Below are positions 49,782 through 59,235 of a stretch of 64,000 nt of DNA, one piece after another. Numbering within the stretch: position 1 is the first letter of the stretch; the number at the start of each line of letters is the position of its first letter. The translations under genes were made by a program, and so were the position numbers. This DNA comes from Shimia sp040225985 (lineage in GTDB: Bacteria > Pseudomonadota > Alphaproteobacteria > Rhodobacterales > Rhodobacteraceae). The DNA lies in contig NZ_JBBPEU010000001.1 of NCBI RefSeq assembly GCF_040225985.1, positions 62,001 through 126,000 on the forward strand, read 5' to 3'. The notes below the pieces were generated by a model that made no database searches, was not told the DNA's origin, and saw only the letters and a program-made list of their open reading frames with translations.

Positions 49782-50969
49782 ATGTCTGAATCCTTTTTGA
49801 AAACAGTCTCTCGAACGCTAGCCCTGATTGACTCCGAGGGGCTGATGAAAACCGAGCGCATGATCACCTCTCCCCAAAGTGGCGAAATCATGGTTGGGGA
49901 CAAGCAGGTCATCAATCTGTGTGCCAACAATTATCTCGGCCTTGCAGACAATCCGGATTTGATTGCGGCGGCCCAGGCATCAATGGGCCCCAAAGGGTTT
50001 GGGATGGCTTCTGTCCGCTTCATTTGCGGCACGCAGGACATCCACCGTGACTTGGAACAGAAGCTCGCAAAGTTTCTGAACAAAGACGATGCAATCCTTT
50101 TTGCAGCGTGTTTTGACGCCAATGGTGGCCTGTTCGAACCCCTCTTGGGGCCCGAGGATGCTGTGATCTCGGACAGCTTGAACCATGCCTCCATCATCGA
50201 CGGTATCCGCCTTTGCAAGGCGAAACGCTATCGCTACCTGAACAACGACATGCAGGACCTTGAAGCCTGGCTAAAACAGGCGCGCGCCGACGGTGTACGC
50301 AATATCATGATCGCCACGGACGGCGTGTTCTCAATGGATGGCTATCTTGCAAACTTGCCGGAAATCACCCACCTCGCTCGCAAATATGATGCTGTTGTCA
50401 TGGTCGACGATTGCCACGCCACGGGATTCATGGGGCCGAACGGCGCCGGAACACCTGACCATTTCGGGGTGGATGTGGACATCCTGACCGGCACCTTGGG
50501 CAAGGCTCTGGGCGGGGCCATCGGCGGATATGTGGCGGGTCCACAGCCAGTGATTGACCTGCTGCGCCAAAGGGCGCGCCCTTACCTTTTCTCGAACTCT
50601 CTGCCGCCCGCCATCGTTGCGGCAGGTGTTGAGGCCCTGCGATTGGTTGAAGAAGGGGCCGAAATGCGTGCCCGTCTGTTTGAAAACGCGCGTTACTGGC
50701 GCAATGGGCTGGAAAAGCTGGGCTTTGAAATTCTGCCCGGCGAACACCCGATTATCCCTGTTATGCTGGGAGAAGCCCAGCTTGCGCAGGATATGGCGGC
50801 ACAGCTTTTTGAAGAGGGCGTCTATGTCAGCGGCTTCTTCTTCCCCGTCGTGCCCCGCGGCCAAGCCCGCATTCGCACCCAGATGAGCGCCGCCTTGAGC
50901 AATGCAGACCTCGATCGCGCCCTTACCGCATTTGCCAAGGTTGGTCGCGCTTTGGGGGTGATCCAATGA
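49782..50969 (+). CDS. kbl: Glycine C-acetyltransferase (2-amino-3-ketobutyrate CoA ligase)
   Basis: 395 aa PLP enzyme that splits 2-amino-3-ketobutyrate to glycine and acetyl-CoA in threonine catabolism. Start ATG 49782 with GGAGG five bases upstream. NLCANNYLGLADNP, RFICGTQDIHRDLE, VDDCHATGFMG and TLGKALGGAIGGY (PLP Lys) are family landmarks. ATGA overlap with tdh shows an operon. Confidence 0.97.
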   Translation: MSESFLKTVSRTLALIDSEGLMKTERMITSPQSGEIMVGDKQVINLCANNYLGLADNPDLIAAAQASMGPKGFGMASVRFICGTQDIHRDLEQKLAKFLNKDDAILFAACFDANGGLFEPLLGPEDAVISDSLNHASIIDGIRLCKAKRYRYLNNDMQDLEAWLKQARADGVRNIMIATDGVFSMDGYLANLPEITHLARKYDAVVMVDDCHATGFMGPNGAGTPDHFGVDVDILTGTLGKALGGAIGGYVAGPQPVIDLLRQRARPYLFSNSLPPAIVAAGVEALRLVEEGAEMRARLFENARYWRNGLEKLGFEILPGEHPIIPVMLGEAQLAQDMAAQLFEEGVYVSGFFFPVVPRGQARIRTQMSAALSNADLDRALTAFAKVGRALGVIQ

Positions 50970-52006
50970 CCAGAAATACGATGAAAGCTTTGGAAAAATC
51001 GAAACCGGAAGAAGGGCTGTGGATGGTTGAGGCCCCGGTTCCCGAGATCGGCCCGGAGGACGTGCTGATTCGTGTGAAACGCACTGGGATCTGCGGCACC
51101 GACATCCATATCTGGAACTGGGATGACTGGGCCTCCGCGACTGTTCCGGTTCCGATGATCACTGGCCACGAATTCGCAGGTGAGATTGTCGAACTTGGCC
51201 GCAACGTGGACGGGTTGACGATCGGGCAGCGCTGTTCAGGAGAGGGCCACCTCGTTACCCATGACAGCCGCCAGAGCAGGGCTGGTAAATTCCATCTGGA
51301 CCCTGGCACCCGAGGGATTGGCGTCAATGAACAGGGGGCATTTGCCGAGTACCTACGCCTTCCTGCCTTTAACGTCGTGCCCCTGCCCGACGAGATTCCC
51401 GACGAGATAGGGGCCATTCTGGATCCGCTGGGGAATGCCGTTCATACCGCGCTCAGCTTTGATCTGCTGGGCGAAGATGTTTTGATAACTGGCGCAGGGC
51501 CCATCGGGATCATGGCCGCCGCGGTTGCGCGACATGCGGGCGCACGAAACGTGGTGATCACAGATGTGAACCCCGACCGTCTGGATCTTGCCGCTCATGT
51601 TGTTCCGTCGGTGCGGACCGTCGACGTGTCCCGTGAAGATCTGCACGACATCATCCCGGAACTGGGCATGTCGCAAGGTTTCGATGTTGGGCTTGAAATG
51701 TCCGGTAATCAAAACGCCCTCGATCAGATGATCGATGCGCTTGTGATGGGCGGCAAGATCGCTCTTCTGGGTATCCCGCCGGGGACGTCGCCGGTCGACT
51801 GGTCCAGCATCGTGTTCAAGGCCATCACCATCAAAGGCGTCTACGGCCGCGAAATGTTCGAGACATGGTACAAGATGATCGCCATGTTGCAGAATGGGCT
51901 GGATGTCTCGCGTGTGATCACCCACAGATTTCCTGCGGCGCAATTCCACGAAGGATTTACCGCAATGAAGTCGGGTCGTTCAGGAAAGGTTGTGCTCGAC
52001 TGGTAG
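50966..52006 (+). CDS. tdh: L-threonine 3-dehydrogenase
   Basis: 346 aa zinc MDR enzyme that oxidises threonine to 2-amino-3-ketobutyrate, the kbl substrate. Catalytic zinc ligands are in TGICGTDIHIWNWDDW and TGHEFAGEIVELG. The nucleotide fold is ITGAGPIGIMAAAVARHAGA. The cysteine-rich structural zinc loop is reduced, and the segment after QRCSGEGH is typical of Tdh. ATG 50966 is used; ATG 50981 is an alternative. Confidence 0.97.
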   Translation: MTRNTMKALEKSKPEEGLWMVEAPVPEIGPEDVLIRVKRTGICGTDIHIWNWDDWASATVPVPMITGHEFAGEIVELGRNVDGLTIGQRCSGEGHLVTHDSRQSRAGKFHLDPGTRGIGVNEQGAFAEYLRLPAFNVVPLPDEIPDEIGAILDPLGNAVHTALSFDLLGEDVLITGAGPIGIMAAAVARHAGARNVVITDVNPDRLDLAAHVVPSVRTVDVSREDLHDIIPELGMSQGFDVGLEMSGNQNALDQMIDALVMGGKIALLGIPPGTSPVDWSSIVFKAITIKGVYGREMFETWYKMIAMLQNGLDVSRVITHRFPAAQFHEGFTAMKSGRSGKVVLDW

Positions 52007-52056
52007 CCGGTGCAGCCTACCGCGAACAGGTACTTTCAGAGGGCCGAGAGGCGGAT

Positions 52057-53013
52057 ATGGCACTAGCTTCAATCGTTGATGCAATTGGGAAAACTCCTTC
52101 AGTCTGGCTTGACCGGATGGTCGCGGCACGTGGGCTTGAGGGACGCATACTGGCCAAGCTTGATTATCTGAACCCCGGGTTCTCCAAGAAGGACCGCGCC
52201 GCTAAGGGGATTATTGATGCAGCTGAATCCGAAGGCACCCTGAAACCTGGCCAAACCGTGGTAGAGCTGACCAGCGGAAACATGGGGACAGGGTTGGCCA
52301 TTGTATGCCGGCAGAGAGGATATCCTTTTGTGGCGGTGATGAGTCGTGGCAACTCTGTCGAAAGAGCGCGCATGATGGCGGCGATGGGGGCAGAGGTTGT
52401 TCTTGTGGATCAGTTGCCCAACTCTTCGCCGGGACAGGTTTCTGGCGGCGACCTTGCCGAGGTGGAGAAAGTGGCGCAAACCCTTGTGCAAGACAGAAAC
52501 GCCTTTCGCGCCGACCAGTTTCATCACTTTGGAAATGCAAAGGCCCATTTTGAAACGACAGGGCCGGAAATCTGGAATGACAGCGACCAGTCTCTTACCG
52601 CGTTTGTCGATTTTGCAGGTTCGGGCGGGACATTTGCAGGAACGATCGCAGCACTGCGATCCTTTTGCCCCGAAACCCGAGGCTATGTCCTTGAGCCCGA
52701 AGGCGCCGCTGCCTTATCCGGCGCGCGGGTCACCAACCCCAATCACCCGATCCAGGGCGGCGGATACGCGATGCCGCAGCTTTCGTTCCTGGCGAACACT
52801 GCCGTGGACGGATACCTGACGGTTGATGGCCAGACGGCACAGAACACAGCGCGGGCACTTGCACTGGAAGAAGGTATTTTTGGTGGCGTCTCTGCCGGCG
52901 CGAATGTAGCCGCCGCGCTGGATCTTCTTGCAGGTCCAGAGCGCGGCGGAACAATCGGTGTCACGATTTGCGACAGCGGATTGAAATATCTGTCCACAGA
53001 TCTTTGGGTCTGA
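52057..53013 (+). CDS. Cysteine-synthase-family PLP enzyme
   Basis: 318 aa fold-type-II PLP enzyme. Start ATG 52057 with GAGAGG upstream. LNPGFSKKDRAAKGII contains the PLP Lys, VELTSGNMGTGLAIVCRQRGY the phosphate-substrate loop, and FAGSGGTFAGTIAALR the PLP phosphate site, with GVSAGANVAAAL near the end. TSGNMGTG resembles the cysteine synthase family TSGNTG motif. The substrate is uncertain: O-acetylserine, or another activated serine. It lies 50 bp after tdh. Confidence 0.88.
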   Translation: MALASIVDAIGKTPSVWLDRMVAARGLEGRILAKLDYLNPGFSKKDRAAKGIIDAAESEGTLKPGQTVVELTSGNMGTGLAIVCRQRGYPFVAVMSRGNSVERARMMAAMGAEVVLVDQLPNSSPGQVSGGDLAEVEKVAQTLVQDRNAFRADQFHHFGNAKAHFETTGPEIWNDSDQSLTAFVDFAGSGGTFAGTIAALRSFCPETRGYVLEPEGAAALSGARVTNPNHPIQGGGYAMPQLSFLANTAVDGYLTVDGQTAQNTARALALEEGIFGGVSAGANVAAALDLLAGPERGGTIGVTICDSGLKYLSTDLWV

Positions 53014-53265
53014 TGGTCAATCCTGTCTACTCTGGAACAGGGTAGAATCCCCGAGTCCGGCCAACAGACGTACCAAGCCCTGCATTGAATTTTCATTCAT
53101 ACTACGTTGCCGCCTATGGACAGGGTCGGCACCCTGCCAGACCAGTTTTGGATTAAGCATTTTGTCACCCCTTCAAGTTGGGGCCCCCACAGCGCCAAGT
53201 ATGGATCAATAACCCTTACCGAAAGGTAAACGGCATGCCGTAAAATCTTTAGAATTTGTGACACA
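53014..53265. other. Intergenic stretch with minor hairpins
   Basis: No gene seen. CTACTCTG-gaa-CAGGGTAG just after the cysteine-synthase-like gene (about 53027-53045) is a possible terminator stem without a T-run. TTACC-gaaa-GGTAA at about 53216-53229 is another small hairpin. Confidence 0.35.
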
Positions 53266-53994
53266 TTAGGGAACAAGGGGGGTGCGACCCGCATCTCCCA
53301 GTGTCCAGCACGCGCGCCCCTCGAACACGGCCGCCGTGATCGGACGGTTATAGCCCGCACCAGAATCCAGGTTGATACGATTGCCCATGTGAACCGCTGA
53401 TTGCCCTGGCGTGTGACCATGTACAACCAGCCAGGGATGCGGGTCCGTATAGTTCAAGAAGTCATGCCGGATCCAGCACATGTCGTCTTCGGTTTGTTCG
53501 TCCAGCGGAATCTCAGGACGAATGCCAGCGTGCACAAACAGCAGATCTTCGAGAAGCACATAGGGCGGAAGATCTGCCATGAATTTCTGATGGGCATCCG
53601 GAATAACGTCGCGCGCGACGGGGTGGATCTGAAAATATCTCGCATTTTCAGGGATGTCGATTCCATATGACGCGAGCGTGGTTTTGCCCCCGATGCGGTC
53701 GTTGAACCAGTCAAACCCCAAAAGAACTTGCGGGTCCGGGCGCGGTTGGTCCTCGAGGAAATAGGAATACATCCGGTCATGGTTGCCACGCACTACCGAC
53801 CAGTTTCTGCCCGCTGCCATGCCCTTGAGCAACAGGTCGATAACCCCGGCACTGTCCGGCCCCCGATCCACGAGATCTCCCAAAAACACGACCTTGGCAT
53901 CGGAGCCACCGTCTTTTTCGATCCGCTCAAGGGCACCTTCCAGCATCCCTAACTGACCATGTATGTCACCAACGGCGTAGATCGGATTGCTCAT
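53266..53994 (-). CDS. Serine/threonine-type metallophosphoesterase
   Basis: 242 aa calcineurin-like phosphatase. Metal ligands are in GDIHGQLGML, FLGDLVDRGPDSAGV and VRGNHDRM, later LFVHAGIRPEIPLDEQ and LVVHGHTPGQSAV. This fits the bacterial PrpA/ApaH-like protein phosphatase family, but the substrate is unknown. It is the last gene before the serA terminator; only a weak Shine-Dalgarno is seen. Confidence 0.93.
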   Translation of the reverse strand: MSNPIYAVGDIHGQLGMLEGALERIEKDGGSDAKVVFLGDLVDRGPDSAGVIDLLLKGMAAGRNWSVVRGNHDRMYSYFLEDQPRPDPQVLLGFDWFNDRIGGKTTLASYGIDIPENARYFQIHPVARDVIPDAHQKFMADLPPYVLLEDLLFVHAGIRPEIPLDEQTEDDMCWIRHDFLNYTDPHPWLVVHGHTPGQSAVHMGNRINLDSGAGYNRPITAAVFEGRACWTLGDAGRTPLVP

Positions 53995-54034
53995 ATTTTA
54001 TGCCCACTTCACTGCGTCACCTGTGAATTAACGC

Positions 54035-54062
54035 AAAAACGCCGCCCCGGCGAGGGGCGGCG
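54035..54062 (-). terminator. Rho-independent terminator of serC-serA
   Basis: Read leftward: CGCCGCCCC-tcgcc-GGGGCGGCG followed by five T, 26 bp past the serA stop. Confidence 0.93.
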
Positions 54063-54087
54063 CTTCAAAATTCAAACCTGAATGGGA

Positions 54088-55683
54088 TCAAGAGACATCA
54101 AAGGCCAGCGGCTTGACCTGACGGAACATTCCCGTCTTGCAAAGCTTGTCGATGATCGGTGCCGGAACCGGCGCATCGACATACAGTAGCGCGATGGCTT
54201 CACCGCCGACATCCGCACGGCCAAGGGTAAAGTTGGCAATGTTCACGCCGTTTTCGCCCATGGTCTGACCCAGCGTCCCGATGATGCCCGGCACGTCTTC
54301 GTTTGTAGTATAAAGCATGTTGGCACCGACCTCGGCGTCAATGTTGATGCCCTTGATCTGGATGAAGCGCGGCTTGCCATCCGAAAAGACAGTACCCGCA
54401 ACCGAACGTTCACGCTTGTCAGTGACGACGGTGATTTTGATGTACCCCTCAAACGCGCCCGACTTGTCCTGGTTGGTGGTCGAGATCTGGATGCCACGTT
54501 CCTTGGCAACGACAGGGGCCGACACCATGTTAACGTCAGGGTTGGCTTTCTTCATGATACCAGCCACCACCGCACAATTCAGCGCGGCGAGGTTCATTTC
54601 CGAGACAACACCGTCATACAGGATGTTGATGGCCTTGATCGGCTCATCCGTCATCTGCCCGCTGAACGACCCAAGGTGGTCTGCCAGCTTAATCCACGGC
54701 CCCATCACCTTCGCCTCTTCTGCGGTAACCGAAGGCATGTTCAGCGCGTTTTCAACAGCGCCGGTCAACAGATAGTTCGACATCTGCTCGGCCACTTGCA
54801 GGGCCACGTTTTCCTGAGCTTCGGTGGTGGCGGCGCCAAGGTGTGGGGTGCAAACCACGTTGGGCAGGTTGAACAGAGCGTTTTCCTTGGCGGGCTCTTC
54901 CGAGAACACGTCAAACGCCGCGCCAGCGACATGGCCGGATTTCAGCAGCTCTGCGAGGGCTTCTTCGTCAACCAGACCACCGCGGGCACAGTTGATGATG
55001 CGCACGCCTTTCTTGGTCTTGGCGAGGTTTTCCGCCGACAGGATGTTAGCGGTCGCCGGGGTGAAGGGCACGTGCAAGGTGATGAAATCGGCGCGGGCGA
55101 GGAGATCGTCGAGTTCAACCTTTTCGACGCCCATCTTGTTGGCCTTCTCTTCGCTGAGGAAGGGGTCATAGGCGATGACCTTCATCTTAAGGCCACGGGC
55201 GCGGTCGCAGACGATGCCGCCGATGTTGCCGGCACCAATGACGCCGAGGGTCTTGTTGGTGAGTTCGACACCCATGAATTTCGACTTTTCCCACTTGCCC
55301 GCATGGGTCGACGCTGAAGCCTCGGGAATCTGACGCGCCACGGCGAACATCATGGCGATGGCGTGTTCGGCGGTGGTGATCATGTTGCCGAAGGGCGTGT
55401 TCATGACGATCACGCCTTTTTTCGACGCGGCCTCCTTATCGACGTTGTCGGTGCCGATGCCGGCGCGACCTACCACTTTGAGGTTGGTGGCGGCTTCGAG
55501 GATGGTCGGGGTGACCTTGGTGGCCGAGCGGATGGCAAGGCCGTCATACTGGCCGATCACTTCGGCAAGCTTGTCCTTGTCCTTGCCGAGGTCAGGCATG
55601 AAGTCGACGTCAATGCCGCGATCGCGGAAGATCTGGACGGCGGTTTCGGACAGTTTGTCGGATACGAGAACTTTGGGGGCCAT
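54088..55683 (-). CDS. serA: D-3-phosphoglycerate dehydrogenase
   Basis: 531 aa first enzyme of serine synthesis. Start ATG 55683 with AAAGGA eight bases upstream. NAD-binding VIGAGNIGGIVCDRARGL, catalytic NCARGGLVDEEAL and TPHLGAATTEAQENVALQ. A long C-terminal region holds the ASB and ACT domains (VPGIIGTLGQTMGENGVNIA), so it is the long, serine-feedback type. It follows serC, separated by 93 bp that carry REP-like palindromes. Confidence 0.97.
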   Translation of the reverse strand: MAPKVLVSDKLSETAVQIFRDRGIDVDFMPDLGKDKDKLAEVIGQYDGLAIRSATKVTPTILEAATNLKVVGRAGIGTDNVDKEAASKKGVIVMNTPFGNMITTAEHAIAMMFAVARQIPEASASTHAGKWEKSKFMGVELTNKTLGVIGAGNIGGIVCDRARGLKMKVIAYDPFLSEEKANKMGVEKVELDDLLARADFITLHVPFTPATANILSAENLAKTKKGVRIINCARGGLVDEEALAELLKSGHVAGAAFDVFSEEPAKENALFNLPNVVCTPHLGAATTEAQENVALQVAEQMSNYLLTGAVENALNMPSVTAEEAKVMGPWIKLADHLGSFSGQMTDEPIKAINILYDGVVSEMNLAALNCAVVAGIMKKANPDVNMVSAPVVAKERGIQISTTNQDKSGAFEGYIKITVVTDKRERSVAGTVFSDGKPRFIQIKGINIDAEVGANMLYTTNEDVPGIIGTLGQTMGENGVNIANFTLGRADVGGEAIALLYVDAPVPAPIIDKLCKTGMFRQVKPLAFDVS

Positions 55684-55713
55684 GGTAGTGGTCCTTTTGG
55701 AATGTCGGGAAGC

Positions 55714-55770
55714 GGTGCGTGAGATCACGCACCCTACGGGGTTGTGGTAGGGTGCGTGCTTGCACGCACC
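55714..55770. repeat. Paired REP-like palindromes between serC and serA
   Basis: GGTGCGTG-agat-CACGCACC (55714-55733) and GGTGCGTG-cttg-CACGCACC (55751-55770) are two copies of one 8-bp palindrome with different loops. The inner arms plus neighbours (CACGCACCCTAC at 55726 and GTAGGGTGCGTG ending 55758) also form a perfect 12-bp alternative stem. This looks like a REP-type intergenic repeat, possibly limiting or stabilising the serA message. Confidence 0.8.
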
Positions 55771-55776
55771 TTGGTC

Positions 55777-56922
55777 TCAGGCTTGTGCTTCGATTTCGGC
55801 TTCAAAGGCCCATGCGAGCCAAGGCAGCATGGCTTCGATGTCCGCAGTTTCGACCGTGCCGCCGCACCAGATGCGCAGGCCCGCGGGGGCATCGCGATAG
55901 GCGCCGATGTCGAGCGCGATGTTCTCGTTCTCAAGGCGCTTGGCGACGGCCTTGGCAAAGGCGGCGCCATCCTTGATGCGGTCATCGGTGAACTTGAGGC
56001 AAACGCTGGTGTTCGAACGGGTCGCGTCATCTTCGGCGAGGTTGGCGATCCAGTCATTTGCGTCGCAGAAATCGAACACGGCCTGTGCGTTGGCATCGGC
56101 GCGGGCGATCAGACCCTTGAGGCCACCGACCGAGCGGGCCCAGTCGAGCGCGAAGAGGTAGTCTTCGACGGCGAGCATCGAGGGGGTGTTGATGGTGGCG
56201 CCGGTGAAGATGCCGTCGATGAGCTTGCCACCTTTGGTCAGGCGGAAGATTTTCGGCAGCGGCCATGCGGGGGTGTAGCTTTCCAGACGTTCCACAGCGC
56301 GGGGGCTGAGGATCAACATGCCGTGGGCCGCTTCGCCGCCCAGAACCTTCTGCCAGGAGAAGGTCGTCACATCGAGCTTGTCCCAGGGCAGGTCCATTGC
56401 GAAGGCGGCCGAAGTGGCGTCGCAGATGGTCAGGCCTTCGCGGTCATCCGCGATCCAATCGGCGTTGGGGACGCGCACACCGGCGGTGGTGCCGTTCCAT
56501 GTGAAGACAACATCGTTGTTGCAATCGACCGAAGCGAGATCAACGATCTGGCCGTAGTCGGCGGTTTTTACCTCGGCGTCGATCTTGAGCTGTTTCACCA
56601 CGTCGGTGACCCAGCCAGAGCCGAAGCTTTCCCATGCCAGCATCTCGACCTTGCGTTCGCCCAGAAGCGACCACAGGGCCATTTCGACCGCGCCGGTATC
56701 CGAGGCGGGAACGATGCCGATCTTGTAATCAGCGGGGATGCCCAGAACTTCGCGCGTGCCTTCGATCGCGGCCTTCAGCTTGTCCTTGCCAATGGCGGCA
56801 CGGTGCGAGCGGCCCAGAGCGGCGTCGGCGAGTTTGGTGACATCGAATGTGGGGGGTTTGGCGCAGGGGCCAGAGGAAAAACGCGGGTTTGCCGGCCGCG
56901 TTGCCGGTTGTTCAATAGCCAT
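55777..56922 (-). CDS. serC: Phosphoserine aminotransferase
   Basis: 381 aa PLP enzyme that makes phosphoserine from 3-phosphohydroxypyruvate. Start ATG 56922 with AAGGG upstream. FSSGPCAKPP is the N-terminal signature, FTWNGTTAGVRVPN and ICDATSAAFAMDLPWDKLDV follow, and TFSWQKVLGGEAAHGM holds the PLP Lys. This is the alphaproteobacterial/archaeal-like SerC type. First gene of serC-serA. Confidence 0.96.
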   Translation of the reverse strand: MAIEQPATRPANPRFSSGPCAKPPTFDVTKLADAALGRSHRAAIGKDKLKAAIEGTREVLGIPADYKIGIVPASDTGAVEMALWSLLGERKVEMLAWESFGSGWVTDVVKQLKIDAEVKTADYGQIVDLASVDCNNDVVFTWNGTTAGVRVPNADWIADDREGLTICDATSAAFAMDLPWDKLDVTTFSWQKVLGGEAAHGMLILSPRAVERLESYTPAWPLPKIFRLTKGGKLIDGIFTGATINTPSMLAVEDYLFALDWARSVGGLKGLIARADANAQAVFDFCDANDWIANLAEDDATRSNTSVCLKFTDDRIKDGAAFAKAVAKRLENENIALDIGAYRDAPAGLRIWCGGTVETADIEAMLPWLAWAFEAEIEAQA

Positions 56923-56944
56923 GAATGCTACCCTTCCAGATAAG

Positions 56945-56966
56945 CGCCCCTCGTTGGGGAGGGGTG
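56945..56966 (-). promoter_or_regulatory. Hairpin near the serC Shine-Dalgarno (serC-leader candidate)
   Basis: In the RNA, GAGGGG and CCCCTC stems (extended by wobble pairs) with a 6-nt loop lie ~23 nt before the serC ATG. Alphaproteobacteria have a described serC leader motif with hairpins next to the Shine-Dalgarno; this fits in position, but I could not test the covariance pattern. Confidence 0.4.
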
Positions 56967-57150
56967 TCCCACGGATGGACATAGGGCCATTGGTCTGACG
57001 GCACAAGTCAGAAAATGTCACATGTGCGACGGTTCAAAAATCAAAACCGACGGAAAAAGACGCCTATAGGAAACTTGCGAAACCCGATCTGAAACACTGG
57101 TCACAGATCAACCTGTTTGCTAGGAGCCTCCCGACTCAAAGGAGACACAG

Positions 57151-58023
57151 ATGTTTAACGCAATCTTGCTTACCGCCCCCGCGTCCCGCTCGCTTGACCC
57201 TGCGCTGGTCGACTCTCTGCGCAATGCCTGGGGTGGAGGGGATGCGGTCTGGCTCGCGCCGGATGAAGCTGCCGAGTTTTCTCTGGATGTCATGCCAGAG
57301 AACCGTTGGGTTGTCTGGGAAGACCTACAAAAGATGGGAGTGGACCTTGTGATCATTCCGGCTGACGGTCGCAGAAAGAAAATGCTTTTGGCCGACATGG
57401 ATTCCACCATGATCCAACAGGAATGCATCGACGAACTAGCCGAAGAGGCCGGGGTCGGGGACCGTGTCAAGGACATTACCGCCCGCGCCATGAACGGCGA
57501 ACTGGATTTCGAGGGCGCCCTGACTGAACGAGTTGGTCTTCTGAAAGGTCTTGATGAATCTGTTATCGCCAAGGTTCTGTCCGAAAGAATTACATTCATG
57601 CCGGGCGGTGCGACCTTGCTGGCCACGATAAAGGCGCAAGGGGCCTATGCTGCATTGGTCTCTGGCGGCTTCACGGCCTTTACATCAAAGGTGGCGACGG
57701 AACTCGGGTTCGATGAAAACCGCGCCAATGCGCTGCTTGTCGAAAACGGAAAACTTACCGGCGATGTGGGCCGCCCGATCTTGGGGCGCGAGGCCAAGGT
57801 GCAGGCTCTTGAAGAAATCACCGAACGCCTTGGCATTGCACATGCCGATGTCATGGCTGTGGGCGATGGGGCGAATGACCTCGGGATGCTGCAACTGGCA
57901 GGGGCGGGTGTGGCGCTTCATGCCAAGCCGTCGGTCGCCGCAGAATGCGATATCCGCATCAACCACGGTGACCTGACGGCCCTGCTTTATATTCAGGGCT
58001 ATGCAAAATCCGAATTCGTCTAA
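57151..58023 (+). CDS. serB: Phosphoserine phosphatase
   Basis: 290 aa HAD enzyme for the last step of serine synthesis. Motif I is LLADMDSTMIQQE with the nucleophile Asp. LVSGGFTAFTSKVA is motif II, GREAKVQAL the Lys, and MAVGDGANDLGML motif III. AAAGGAG precedes the ATG. It is divergent from serC-serA, so one intergenic region controls the whole serine pathway. Confidence 0.97.
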   Translation: MFNAILLTAPASRSLDPALVDSLRNAWGGGDAVWLAPDEAAEFSLDVMPENRWVVWEDLQKMGVDLVIIPADGRRKKMLLADMDSTMIQQECIDELAEEAGVGDRVKDITARAMNGELDFEGALTERVGLLKGLDESVIAKVLSERITFMPGGATLLATIKAQGAYAALVSGGFTAFTSKVATELGFDENRANALLVENGKLTGDVGRPILGREAKVQALEEITERLGIAHADVMAVGDGANDLGMLQLAGAGVALHAKPSVAAECDIRINHGDLTALLYIQGYAKSEFV

Positions 58024-58076
58024 CAGAAGTGCTTTGCTGGCGAAAATCGGCCAGACACGCCCTTACGTCGCGTTGA

Positions 58077-59072
58077 TCACATAAATCCTTCTGCAGGTTT
58101 CATGCGCCCCGTTACGAGACCGTCCCAGTTCTGGATGGGCCCGTTGATATATTTCTGGGCAAGAGGATGCGTTGCCCCCAATACCCCCAGTTTCACCAGA
58201 ATAGCCGCAATCGCGCATTCCGCGCCCCGAGTGCCTCCGTCGACGATTTTCAACGACACCCCCAGCTTCTTCTCGGGAATGATGGCGATGAAGTAGGCCT
58301 CGGCACCAGTCTTGACAGCCACCTTGCTGTCCATGGCGCGCATCAAATCGGTGCATGCGCGACCCTCTCCCGCCACAAGTTCAGGATAAGTGGTCATCGC
58401 TCGGGTCAGTTTGGCCGCGGCAGACTCGCGAAGGTTTCCATCCGGATTCGCACTGGCAAAAAAAGCCATGGCCCGTGCCATACCATGCATCGTCGTGGCA
58501 AAATTCGGCGCCGAGCATCCGTCGATCCCATAGCCGGGCGTTTCCTCTTGGGTCACTTCCTCGAACACGGCTTTGACGGCTTTTTGAACGGGGTGATCAA
58601 GGTCGACATAATCTGGTCCTGCTTTAAGGTATTTGGTCAGCGTCAAGAATCCCGAATGCTTGCCGGAACAGTTGTTGTGATAGCGGCAAACGGGTTTGTC
58701 TTCTTTGATCAGCTCGTTACGTGCTGCAATGTCGCGTGGTTCCTGCGGCCCACAGCAGAAATCATCATCCGACTTTCCGAGATCCCGAAGCCACGCACGC
58801 ACGCGCGAAGAGTGAATTTCTGCGCCATTGTGGGATGCACAGGCAAGGGCCAATTGTTCATCCGTCAAACCAGCATCCGCTGCCGCGCCACTTTCGAGCA
58901 AAGGCAGGGCCTGCAGCATTTTCGACGATGAGCGCGGCAAGACAACTGCATCGGGATCACCCCATGCCTCGACAATCTGTCCCGCCGCATCACAGACCAC
59001 CGCGTGGCCGTGATGCATGCTTTCCAGAAAAGGCCCGCGCCAGATTTCGACCATGGGAACCGCCTGCGCCAT
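58077..59072 (-). CDS. L-asparaginase of the rhizobial (R. etli) type
   Basis: 331 aa. Unlike the E. coli enzymes, this group has two Ser-xx-Lys pairs: RSSSKMLQALPL and NNCSGKHSGFL, both present. Other landmarks are CASHNGAEIH, GIDGCSAPNFA and DGGTRGAECAIAA. It hydrolyses asparagine to aspartate in the cytoplasm. AAAGGT lies before the ATG. Convergent with serB. Confidence 0.94.
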   Translation of the reverse strand: MAQAVPMVEIWRGPFLESMHHGHAVVCDAAGQIVEAWGDPDAVVLPRSSSKMLQALPLLESGAAADAGLTDEQLALACASHNGAEIHSSRVRAWLRDLGKSDDDFCCGPQEPRDIAARNELIKEDKPVCRYHNNCSGKHSGFLTLTKYLKAGPDYVDLDHPVQKAVKAVFEEVTQEETPGYGIDGCSAPNFATTMHGMARAMAFFASANPDGNLRESAAAKLTRAMTTYPELVAGEGRACTDLMRAMDSKVAVKTGAEAYFIAIIPEKKLGVSLKIVDGGTRGAECAIAAILVKLGVLGATHPLAQKYINGPIQNWDGLVTGRMKPAEGFM

Positions 59073-59235
59073 GTTTTACCTTTCGATCAATGGGCAAAAT
59101 TGTGCCAACGGGTCTTTTCCCATCTGGCCAAATCAGGCTAGTATGATTGTATCGAGATGAAAACGCCCCGGTCAAAAAAACCACGAACGATGGGAACCGG
59201 GCCACTGAGGCAATCACAGCTTGGAGGCTGTACAT

